Assembly: GCA_013399305.1 (NCBI GenBank) | Contig: VXAI01000039.1 | Location: forward strand, 5,646,196-5,710,195 | Length of the DNA: 64,000 bases | Source: Rostratula benghalensis | Taxonomy: Eukaryota; Chordata; Aves; Charadriiformes; Rostratulidae | Reading direction: 5' to 3' | Part shown: positions 51,086 through 61,975 of the stretch, piece after piece | Layout of the letters: each line of letters starts with the position of its first letter | Numbering within the stretch: the stretch's first letter is position 1 | Translations under genes and position numbers: made by a program | The notes under the pieces: model-generated | Told to the model about the DNA's origin: nothing | Database searches by the model: none | The model's input: only the letters and a program-made list of their open reading frames with translations

Positions 51086-53754
51086 ACTGAAAGAAACATA
51101 GAGGATTTGACAGAGCTGCTTTTGACTGGACAAAGACATTATAAATTCATAAAGATGCAATCAGAACTATGGAAGGCCTATTACAAGCACACTCACAGAT
51201 TTTATAGATACATACGACATGAGAGTTTCCTTATATGGTTCCTAAGAGACCTATAAGCATGCATTTTGTAAGTGGTTTCAGTAAGCATTAGAGATATTTG
51301 ATATTTATCACTGACATTCAGCATCTGTGTTGAAACTATCATGCTAAACAGACAACATAGCAAACTGATCCTACGCACTTCAAGATATGTGCAATTCATT
51401 ATGTTTAGTCTATATTATTTAGTCCTGTAACATGGCACAGAGATAAACAATTTTGTAGGCTGACTTATGCGTGACTGTTTATTACTTTTTTCCCCCTTTC
51501 TACCTTGCTTCTAATGCACTTACCCTGCTAATATAGAAATCTCTGACAACAATAAAGATATAAATGAATATGTACAAAATGTAAGTGTGCCCTAAAAGCC
51601 CAGAGTGTGTACAGAAAGTTAAAGTCCTGCATAACATTTCCTTTTTTATTGGAAATCAGCTGAGCATAAAATGTGAACAAATTGGGGATCACTTATTACC
51701 CTGTACCATTTATAGTCATGCCCCTGGCAATACTGTTACACAAACTGTGGGTTTGACTCCTATAATTCTTCATATAGCAGTAGTCTTCACAGTCACCCGA
51801 AGGCAGAAACTGCATGGAATTAATTCCTGTGGAGATATCAAAGGCATTAAATGGAATCTAGCCTTACCTCTATTTACAGTCTTAGTAATGGGATCTTGCA
51901 TAAATCTGCTATCCTTCTCTGGGGACTAGTCTACCAAACCTGGTACAACCACTTAATGGTTGCTGCCTGTTTCATTCTCATTCCAAGTGACTTTTACCAG
52001 CCTGCCTACCTTTCATACTTTTAACTCAAGATGAGGCTTGAGATTTATGTACCACACTATTTTCACACCACCTACCTTCTGTTCCACCAAAACCAATCTC
52101 ATTCTGGGTCTCCTCCTTATTAATCAAATTTAAGATTTCTTATGATTTATTATTGCTTATTCCAACAGTTCCCAATTCAAGTATCTTTCTTCAGTACTCC
52201 AACTTTTCTAATGTGTCTAATAGAGGTAAATCTTCTAGGAGATCCCTTGCAGAATATATTAAGCAGTGAGTAGTTTCAAACAAAAACAACAGGGATAATC
52301 TGTCTCTGATACAGAGAGATATTTCACATGAATAACTTAAGGCTTGTTCTTTTACATGTGTTCAGTAACTGGATATAAAGTGATGGTAGAAAGTGACACT
52401 GTGAAAAAGTTTTCTTGGGTTACCCTTATACTTTCACCAAAACAGAACCACAAATCACTCCACCATCAATGTTCTGGTGGACCTTTACTATGTTACTGTG
52501 AGATTATTACAACATATCTAGCTCTCTGACTTGAAACACTGACTTGAAAAGTTTGAATTCAACCATGTCATGAGATCTCATTTTCCTCTACTGCCTTTGT
52601 GCTGTTATTGGAACTATAACTCCATAACAAAAATAAAAAATATATATTAAAAATCAAGATTGCGATTTTTTCAAAGAAAACACCTCTATATTTGTGTGTG
52701 TTGAAAAAAAGGTTTTGAAAATAGTTTATTGTTGACTTTCAAGGTCACAATCAGATTAGTTTAGCAGTTATGCATGTTAAAACTAGCTAGACACAGTCCC
52801 CTTTGTGCACTTGCGAAATATCTCTCTGTACAATGAAATTTAGGTTGGAGAATAGTAATTTCACAGAAGATGGTAAGGGCAGCCACATTCCACCACCCTC
52901 CCATCTAAACTGCATATATTTTAGCCTCATGTGGTATAAAAGAATAGAGTCCTTATAGTTGTGGAAATTGTTTGACCCTGAAAGGTTTCTCCTTGCACTT
53001 GTCCAAGAGAAGAGAAAATTATTACATGCTCAGTTTCTAACTTCATTGCCTGTTACTTGGATGAACAATTAAAATGTTAAAGAAGACAGCTTTTTGGAGA
53101 TGCCATCCAAAGTCCCCACAGTATGTAGGGTGTCCACAGTTATTATTTGCTTTTACAGAAATAAAAAAATGGTTTTTTTTCAAAGTATCATAAAATTTTG
53201 ATTGATTTTTTTGTATAACTCAAGTGGCTATTTCTTTAAAAAACTATTACCAAAAGCACCGTTCTCTTTAAAATGGTGCTATTATTAAATCTTTATTTTA
53301 AAATATTATGATCAGTCCATAAAAATTTACATTGTTAAATAATTGTATGAAAGAGAAGAAATAAAAATGCTATGAATGCTTCAAAGCTACATTACAACTC
53401 CAGATTTTCTTGCTGCATATAGGTGAACAGAAAGAAAGAAGGTATCAACTTTGTATATTCATGGTTCCTAAAATAACTTGCTTCTTATTTCTATTTGGAG
53501 GTACAGCACAGTTTATTTAATTTATTGTGTTTATTCTCTCTTCAAGCAGAAACTAATCTGTACCTCTGGGTTTTCCTGTTTCTTTCTCTGTACATTACTT
53601 ATTGTATTCTATTTTTTAAGGAATTTAATGAGAATCTAACACAGTATTCAAGACAGGGATGCACCAAGCACTTAGATAGCAGGTTATTTTTCTTGTCCTT
53701 CAGTATTCCTTTCCCAATATTATCATACTCTAAAATACTTTAATATAAAAATAA

Positions 53755-53840
53755 TACAAATTATAATATGTTATAATTTCATATCCATTCATATTTATAT
53801 AGCATTTTATATATTAAATTATATATATATGTAAAACATA
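53755..53840 (+). repeat. AT-rich low-complexity patch
   Basis: Nearly pure A/T with several TATA and ATAT runs, ending in an (AT)n stretch. Confidence 0.75.
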
Positions 53841-53998
53841 TTGATAAATAAAAAAATACTACAGCACACCTTTTAGTATATATATGTCATTTGTCTGACA
53901 TGAAACACTGGCTGAAATTCTCAGAAAACTGTTATAAATAACTCTTGTATCTTATGTCCTATGAATGCAAACAGCTAATTTAGAGCTGCTCATCACGT

Positions 53999-54080
53999 GT
54001 AAATAATTAGGGCGTGGAGTTTTTTCCCCTCATTGCATGTACATAATTAGGGTGCTGGGTTTTTTTCCTCATGTGTATTA
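53999..54080 (+). repeat. Diverged 40-bp tandem duplication
   Basis: Two units with a period of 40 bp share GTA(A/C)ATAATTAGGG, a G-rich bit, a T run and CCTCAT. They differ at several positions, so the duplication is older than the 42-bp one at 35.07 kb. Confidence 0.8.
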
Positions 54081-54906
54081 CTTCTCTTATTAACAATGAC
54101 TTTTACCTGCTATTTTGTCATTAAACTGATCTATATTGTGTGATTCCTCTGCGTTTTTTTCTGTCAGCCATAGATATGCCTTAAAAGACGATAGAGAGAA
54201 AGATGTGGAACAGGTAATGGTTATTCCTTATTTCTACTGTACAGTAAGTTCTTCAATATTAAATTTAGATTTTCCATTCTGATTCCCAGAAAACTTGATC
54301 ATCTTACTTTTTAGCCCATTTCCACAGCTTTCATGAATGTGATGCACACTGAACTTTTCTCACTATTGATTTACCTCCATTTTGGTTACTTCTGACACTT
54401 TTTGATACATTCTTATCCACAACAGGATTCTTTCATTCTCTGACAAGTTTCTTCCTTAAAACCCTTGGGTAAAGAGCACTGCTGTGAGAGCTGTACCTTC
54501 TGAACTGGCAGATGGAATACCTTAGGGCATCTCACTTGCATTATTTAGGTAAGGGAATTGAGACCATAAGATAATTCCTCAAGCAAGTAACCTGTTCTGC
54601 CACATATCTGTAGCTTGTGTTCTTGTTCTATCATCTTCGTTTCATTAAATTTCCAAAATCATTATTATATTGAACTCTTCTTCTTAACAGTATTTTCTCA
54701 GGTATTCAGTTTGCAGCCATTGATATGAAAACACTTGGTTACGATTTTGTTCTCTTATGAGGGTATATATATTCTTCAAGCTGACCCTTATTGAGATAGG
54801 GGAAAAATACTCTGTTCGGAGCAGAATTGCAAAGAAGAAACATTTAATCACAGTTTTATACTGAATCTTATGAAGCACAAGTATGAAATATTTTATTTCA
54901 TTAAAG

Positions 54907-54936
54907 AAAATTCTACTTGGTAAAATTCTACTTGGT
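54907..54936 (+). repeat. Perfect 15-bp tandem duplication
   Basis: AAAATTCTACTTGGT is repeated head to tail without a mismatch. Confidence 0.95.
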
Positions 54937-56223
54937 ATACACTCTTGATTAAAAATGCAGACACCGAATATATTTGGTGCGATGCAATCAAACACAATTT
55001 AGTCTGCTCAGCAGAGCGACTGGGGCTAATTTTCCAGCCTTGAAACTTTCAGACTGTCTCAGAAGTGGTTTATGCCGCAAGATCCTCAGGTAGACTTAAA
55101 TTGCTATTTTACTTATTTAAAAAAGGGGCATAACACCATAACAGTATATATTACCTCTTTACTTACCAGAGACTATTGACTTTACAGCATTAAACTTTTT
55201 GTGCTTCCAAATTTGGTAGTTTATGCTGAATAATCTTACAGTATTTCTATTGCACTCAAACCCTCAGATAGTATTAATAACAGGGGTAGGATTGAAACAT
55301 ACATCCAAACTCCGAGGCAGACAGTCTTACATAAATTGAATATCTAACCTTTTTGAACTTAAGCAATCACTTGTAAATCCAGTGTTCTTCTGTAAGCAAG
55401 GGCACATTAGACTGATACATACCAGGGCTTGTACATTATAATTCAGTATGCATATGTGCAAATTACAGATATTTATGGTATCTGTGTGTGATGCACATTG
55501 TTTTATCTTAATTCTTTTTTCTTAAAACTAATGAAAATATTGGACTCAGTAAGAAAAGAGCAACTGCTTTGAAAATAGTTCATTTATTCAGCTCTTAGGC
55601 CACCAGAAGCAACAAATTTTGGCCATGAGGAAAAATATTTCTTATCTATCTTCATTTCCATAAAAAGGCGTGGAGGTTTTTTCAGTGTTTTTTTAAAAAC
55701 AGAAAAGTACATGAAAAGTTAGCAGAATTGGCCACAATCATCCGTGCTGATGAACTAGTCATACCTGAGTTGGAGATTTCTTCCAATTCTCAAGAAGATG
55801 CAAGACAAATCTCTATCTTCCCTTTCTCTTTTGCTAGTGTTTTTCACCCTTGCAAGTTTAATATCTTGTGGAAAACAAACTAAATCCAGTTCTGACACCT
55901 TTCTTATGAATATCTAATCATGATTAATTTATTCGAAATGCCATGATGAGTCATTCCTCTCAAAATTTATTATGCTTTCTAAATCTTCCCAGCAGTTCAC
56001 TAGTAATGTAAATTTTGTTATCCTCTGCCTGGCTCTTCCTTTGGAATTGTTGGACTAGTAGAGATGTTGCTATTCTAAGAGTTTAGAAAATATACTCTAA
56101 GCACTCTTTTACCTCTCCCTATGCTCAAATCTTCACACACAGAGAAGAATTCAAAAATATCATATACACAACCTGTTTAAAATATGATAATGTATATGTA
56201 ATTAGTGAAAGCAGAGTTTATAG

Positions 56224-56902
56224 CACAGAATCACAGAATTGTCAGAGTTAGAAGGGACCTCTAGAGAACACCTAGTCCAGCTCCCCTGCTAAAGCAGGAT
56301 TGCCATCACTCAGGACTGCATCCAGGTGGGTCTTGAAGGTCTCCAGAGAAGGGGACTCCACAACCTCCCTGGGCAGCCTCTTCCAGGGCTCTGTCACCCT
56401 CAAAGTGAAGAAGTTTTTCCTCATATTCAAATGGAACTTCCTATGTTCCAGCTTGTGCTTGTTGGCCCTCGTCCTGTCACTGGGAACCACTGAAAAGACT
56501 CTAGCTCCATCCTCCTTAAACCCACCCTTCTGATACTTATAAGCATTAATAAGGTCTTCCCTCAGCTTTCTCTTCTCCAGGCTAAAGAGTCCCAACCCTC
56601 TCAGCCTTTCTGCATAAAGGAGATGCTCTAATCCCTTAATCATCTTGATTATCATTGACCCTCTCCAACAGTTCCCTGTCTCTCTTTAAGTGAGGAGCCC
56701 AGCACTGCATGCAGTATTCCAGTTGTGGACTCAGCAGCACAGAGTAGAGGGGAATGATCACTCTCTTCTCCTATTGACCACACTCTTCCCTGTACAGCCC
56801 AGGATTCCATTGGCCCTCTTGCAACAGAGGCACATTGCTGGCTTATGGATAGTTTACTATCTACCAGGACCCCCAGGATCCTTCTCTTCAGAAGTGCTTT
56901 CT
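56224..56902 (-). mobile_element. CR1 LINE 3' fragment, about 0.7 kb
   Basis: Starts with the reversed CR1 3' end (cacagaatcacagaattg) and continues into the C-terminal ORF part. On the minus strand 56272-56655 stays open and shows [36 protein letters not shown] and [19 protein letters not shown]. It is cut at its 5' end near 56902. The block [20 protein letters not shown] differs from the copy at 49.6 kb ([20 protein letters not shown]), indicating a different CR1 subfamily. Confidence 0.94.
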
Positions 56903-57518
56903 TGAGGAGTGAAAATATAAACCTAAATATGAGAATGTCCTATTTTAAAATGTATATATATTTACAACTAAGATTTTTTTCAACTTTCAAAGACATTGTT
57001 TCCAAAATTTGTCAGCTATTATGCTCTTGTTCTGTGTTACTAAATGGTGACTAGCCAGAATAGTTGGCACTAAGAACAGAGATATGTGATTTGAAAATAC
57101 AACCACCCCACCCTAATAAACTGATTTAATCAGCTTAATGCACCTATAAAATATAATAAATGAAATCTTAAATACTGGCTAGATCAATGCCTTCCTCCTA
57201 CCTTTAAGAGAGAAGAAACATCAGATATTAACCTGACATTAATTAAAAGGTCATTTTCAACATATCAATGAGCAGTGCTGTATACCCTTGGGACATGTCA
57301 GTCTTTGTCTTCTAAATACTATTGATCTGAAAAAAATAAGGAGTAAATAAATTGTCTATTTTATGTGGATCAGAAAAAGAGCATAAATTCTATCACCATA
57401 TTCAGTGTTATTAATAAATTGATAATACAGCTACAGTAATAAATATAAACCATGCTTCATCACCTGTGACTTTGAAGACTTTCTTGTATACACCGACGGA
57501 TGTAAATACCTACCTACC

Positions 57519-57540
57519 AAAAAAAAAAAAAAAAAAAAAA
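57519..57540 (+). repeat. Poly-A tract (22 A)
   Basis: Twenty-two uninterrupted A residues after tacctacc. No retroposon body or target-site duplication was identified, and CR1 does not use poly-A tails. Confidence 0.9.
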
Positions 57541-57889
57541 TACACACCATACCCTTTCTTAAAACACTTTTATCTGTCATTATGATTTCATGACAGAAAG
57601 ACATCTGCAAACAAGGAATTTTTTTTTTTTATAAATTGAGTTTATTATATTACACAAGCTTTGAATAAATAGCAGAAGTAGTTTTATCCAAAAGTATGTC
57701 TTCTCCCATTAGCCTACTGTACCACACATAAGCGCCTCCACCTCGTAACCCCCAATCTGTGTCCTCAAAACCCTTACAACAAGCTTCTCCAAGCCATCAC
57801 ACAAATAATAGGATTCTTCACAAGTAATCACAGCATCAGATTGTCTACTAATGCAGCCATAATCCATACCTAGCAAATTTTTGTCCTCG

Positions 57890-58800
57890 TTAAAATGCTA
57901 TGTGGAAAGTAGATCACAGTGTCGTGATGGCAGCTCTCCCTGCCCAGGACTTGCTGCCAGCTTTTAGGCACAGCACACCTCATGCTGTCACCCACCAGAT
58001 CTCCTCCAGAAGTGGCAGCCGTGCTCTGAACCAGAGTTGTTAGGTCACCTTAAATATGTACAGCAGGTTTGGGTCTTGCAACAGTGAAACGCAGTGCTGC
58101 CACAGCAGCCAACAGCTCGTGCATCTGTGTACCAATCTGTTCTGTCTTTCAGCAGCTACTTTATGTGATTATGTGACTACACAGGCACATACTCTTCATC
58201 CTCCACCCACTGAAAGGCTAGCACAGTCATTTCAGACCACCCAGCGATGCTCCTGACAGCTCATGTACTGGAACACACAAGCAGAGAAACACATTTTTTT
58301 ATCCTCTCACAAAACCACTCGCCATACCAAATGAATCCTGCCTTCTGCTGACTCCTGTCCATCTCTCCCTTGCTCCTCCTGATTTAAATTGCAAAACTAC
58401 CATGCTGCACAAGCAGAAGGTGGAGGGCAGACCCTTGGGCTCCTGATCCTGTACTACCACACTTGGTCCTTGTGTTGATGTTAAACATGTCAGGTGTCTT
58501 TCAGATATATTCCCCAGGGACCTCTATGGTGGGACACCACAAAAGCCACGTTTTCTCTGCCTTTCACTGGTACTCCATCTCTGCCCTTAGGCTGCTTGCA
58601 CTGTCAGGTGCCAGCAGATAAAAACAGAAGCCCAGTCGGCAAGTGTCTGTGGGGTAAAGCAAGGAAGATTCACCCACCATGGGCTTTTCTAGAAGAGGTT
58701 CTTTGGACCTTGTGGTTCCAGACACCAGTGGCCTGAGTGTGCGAGGGACATTTCCAAAGGCCAAAACACCTGGAACGTGGATGCAGCAGGCACAATTATT
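57890..58800. other. Unexplained GC-raised tract
   Basis: About 900 bp of clearly higher GC than the flanks, without CpG clustering, tandem repeats or CR1 landmarks. Overlapping ORFs exist on both strands (58494-58736 +, 58564-58845 -) but neither translation resembles a family I know. It ends where the next CR1 begins. It could be an old unrecognised repeat, a decayed retrocopy or merely unique sequence. Confidence 0.35.
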
Positions 58801-60337
58801 AGAATCACAGAATACCAGGGATTGGAAGGGACCTTGAAAGATCATCTAGACCAATCCCCCTGCCACAGCAGGAACACCTAGATCAGGTCACACAGGAACG
58901 CATCCAGGAGGGTTTTGAATGTCTCCAGAGAAGGAGACTCCACCACCTCTCTGGGCAGCCTGTTCCAGTGTTCTGCCACCCTCACTGTGAAGAAGTTTTT
59001 TCTCTTGCTTCAGTGGAACCTTCTATGTTCCAACTTGCATCCATTGCCCCTTGTCCTATCATTGCCTGTCACTGAGAAGAGCCTGGCTCCATCCTCCTGA
59101 CACTCATCCTTTACATATTCATAAACATTAATGAGGTCACCCCTCGGTCTCCTCTTCTCCAAGCTAAAGAGACACTCTGTCTTTCCTCATATGGGAGATG
59201 CTCCACTCCCTTAATCATCTTTGTAGCTCTGCCCTGGACTCTCAAGCAGTTCCCTGTCCTTGAACTGAGGGGCCCAGAACTGGACACACTATTGCAGATG
59301 GGGTCTCACCAGGGCAGAGTAGAGGGGAAGGAGGACCTCTCTTGACCTACTAACCACCCCTCTTCTAATACACCCCAGTATGCCATTGGCTATTCCTGGC
59401 CACCAGGGTACAATGCTGGCTCATGGCCATCCTGCTGTCTACCAGGACCCCCAGGTCCCTTTCCCCTACACTGCTCTCCAACAAGTCAGTTCCCAGCCTA
59501 TACTGGTATCTGAGGTTGTTCTTTCCCAGATGCAAGACTCTTTACTTGCCCTTGCTATATTTCATTAAATTTCTCCCTGCCCAACTCTCCAGCCTGACTA
59601 GGTCTCACTGGATGGCAGTACGACCTTCTGGCATGTCAGCCATTCCTCTCCGTTTGATGTCATCAGCAAACTTGCTGAAAGTGCACTCTATTCCCTCATC
59701 CAAGTCATTGATGCATATATTGAATAATACTGGGTGCAGTACTGATCCCTGAGGGACTCCACTAAGTACAGGCCTCCAACTAGACTCCATCCCCTTGACG
59801 ACAGCTCTCTGGCTTCTATCATTCAGCCAGTTCACAATCCACCTTACTACCCTTCCTCCCAGGCCACACTTCCTCAGTTTGGCTGCAAGGATGCTGTGGG
59901 AGACATGTTTTACTGAAGTCAAGATAGACTACATCCACTGCTTTACTACCATCTATCCACCTGGTTATGTCTTCATAAAAGGCTACCAGGTTGGTTAAGC
60001 ATGACTTCCCCTTGGTGAAGCCATGTTGACTGCCTCTTATGGCCCTCTTACCCTTGATATGCCTAGAGACAGTGCTAAGGATAAGTTGTTCCGTTACCTT
60101 TTCAGGGACAAAGGTGAGGCTGACCAGTCTATAGTTACCCAGGTCCTCCTTCTTGCCCTTTTTGAAGACTGGAGTAACGTTTGCTTTCCTCAATCCTCAG
60201 ACACCTCTCCTGTTCCCTACGACTTGCCAAAGATGATGGAGAGTGGCCTAGCAATGACTTCCCCCAGTTCCCTCAGCACCCATGGGTGAATCCCATCAGG
60301 ACCCATGGATTTATGGATGTCCAGCTTGACATCCATT
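58801..60337 (-). mobile_element. CR1 LINE, 5'-truncated, about 1.5 kb
   Basis: On the minus strand it runs from the RT N-terminal part ([50 protein letters not shown]), through [20 protein letters not shown] and the catalytic SKFADD (codons at 59659-59670 on the + coordinates), to the C-terminal region and the reversed tail (agaatcacagaatacc). Reading frames are split by several frameshifts and stops. It belongs to the same general group as the copy at 56.2 kb, judging by the shared ctccagagaagg/gactccac 3' part. It is in sense orientation to FSTL5. Confidence 0.96.
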
Positions 60338-61566
60338 AGGTGAAAACTTCATGCTCTAATTTAATATTACTATTTAAAATATATTTATTTATTTATGTAA
60401 AGGATGACACTAGATGTCTTCGTGTCAGTGACCCAGGTTTCAATGAATTATAATGGAATAAGGAAAGGCAATTTTAAACCATTCTTATCATGTCTGTCAC
60501 ACGATCTCGCAACTGCAATCTTATAATTTCTTTAATATTACAGGAAGCAGAACAAAATGAGGTTACTCTATTTCACATACCTCCGAGGAGCTTTTTTTTT
60601 AAATAGAACTGAATTGTGCATTTTGATCTAATTTTTTCATAACATTTCAGTATCCACCTCAGGAAACTGGTACACTCACTATCATTGATATATGTAAGTG
60701 CTAGTTTATGGGAGTTATGCTGTCAGCAAGGCAGTTTCTTTCTTCCCTCATTAAGAGAGCTTGTTACGGCTGGTTTCTCAATATCCTAGAGTATTTATGT
60801 TTACCATCATGACAGTGTCTGAACCGATGGGAATTCAACTGCTTTATTTTATGAAAGCAAAAATACAAAATCTGCCATCTTAGAACTTAGGCAAATATTT
60901 TGGTATTGTTACTATTTTATAAAATTTGTAAATTAACACCTAACATACCATTGTGTAACTGTATACTCTGTAACATGCTAGAAAAGACAAATATTTTGTT
61001 TTCAAGTCTTTTATTTAGTCTAATGAAATAAAGTACTGCAGACATTAATGAAATGTAAGAAGAAAACCAGCTGTTGACACTTCCATAGTAAATTGTTAAG
61101 TGTATTTTTGAGCAAATATGTCATCCTAGATGAAGACAAAGTGGCCACTCAAGATATAACTTTTTCTCTGTTAATCAGTAAGCTGCAAAATTAAAGACTA
61201 AAATTTACTATTATTATTTACTATGATGCTGTCCCGGTTTGAGGTAAAATAGAACCAATTTTCTGGTTTACAATTTTACTTTTTCAGCTGGGTCTCTTCT
61301 AACTAACTAAACTCTGAAATTAACAGCATGTTGTTCAGAAACTGTTCACTCCCACAGGGATAAGACCTGATTATACCAAGGAATGGTATGCGCTTGCTTA
61401 TACTTATTGCTATAACAACCAAGGTCAGGTAATTGCGTTATTTGCCTTGTTGGAGGGTTGGAAGCAGAAAAGTGTAGAGGGGTCACATCTGTAGGGAGGA
61501 GCAGACAGGACAGATGACCCAAAACTGACGAACTGGGGTATTCCATCCCGTCCACATCATGCTCAG

Positions 61567-61574
61567 TATAAAAA
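61567..61574 (+). promoter_or_regulatory. TATA box of the solo LTR
   Basis: TATAAAAA in the U3-like part, about 340 bp from the LTR start. It lies in an inverted repeat CTCAGT-ATAAAA-ACTGAG (61562-61579). Transcription from it would run rightwards, antisense to FSTL5. Confidence 0.6.
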
Positions 61575-61842
61575 CTGAGGGACCAAAGGGTCAACTCTCT
61601 TCCTTCAATGGCCAACATCTGAGGAGGACCCAGTCTGTTCATCTGCCTTTGACCCTGACACAAGCATTCGTCACTCCAAACCTGGAATCCAGCTCCTGTC
61701 GATCACCAAGTCCAGTCTGGGACTTTTCCTGATGCCTGCTGGTGGCATGATCATCATACTGGGAGCTTGATACGGTTTTGTATCTATTTAATTATTTTCT
61801 TCCTTATTCCTTTGTTTGTTTCAATTTTAGTATTAATACTTC

Positions 61843-61848
61843 ATTAAA
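61843..61848 (+). terminator. Poly-A signal of the solo LTR
   Basis: ATTAAA about 130 bp before the LTR 3' end and about 275 bp after the TATA box, in the order expected for U3-R-U5. Confidence 0.45.
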
Positions 61849-61975
61849 GTAGTTTAGTTCATTCTAAACTCATAAATCTCCTTATCCTCTTCCTCTCCTT
61901 CTCCTTTCTTTTGTAGGGGGGAGGAAGGGACACCTGTCAGTCTGGTTTTGGTAAAATTTGACTGAAACCACAACA

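Larger units (their letters stand above)
51086..56220. other. FSTL5: Unique AT-rich intronic DNA
   Basis: No exon recognised. It holds two tandem duplications (54.0 and 54.9 kb) and a strongly AT-rich patch at 53.75-53.84 kb. Confidence 0.4.
61227..61975 (+). mobile_element. Solo LTR of avian endogenous retrovirus, 749 bp
   Basis: It starts TGCTGTCCCGGTTTGAGG and ends GACTGAAACCACAACA, a TG...CA pair typical of retroviral LTRs. The flanking 5 bp are TATGA and TATGT (4 of 5 identical), a likely target-site duplication. Inside are a TATA box (61567-61574), a poly-A signal ATTAAA (61843-61848) and a polypyrimidine stretch near the end. The sequence agrees with a bird LTR family (ERVL-like, by memory) that begins with the TGTCCCGGTTTGA motif. 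No internal retroviral genes are present on either side, so it is a solo LTR left by recombination. It lies in FSTL5 intron 1, antisense to the gene. Confidence 0.85.

Noticed and set aside
59605..60193. Reverse-transcriptase-like ORFs as possible host genes or a diversity-generating retroelement
   Set aside because: Sequence order, SKFADD context and the 3' tail are those of a CR1 LINE; frames are broken and no template/variable repeat is present.
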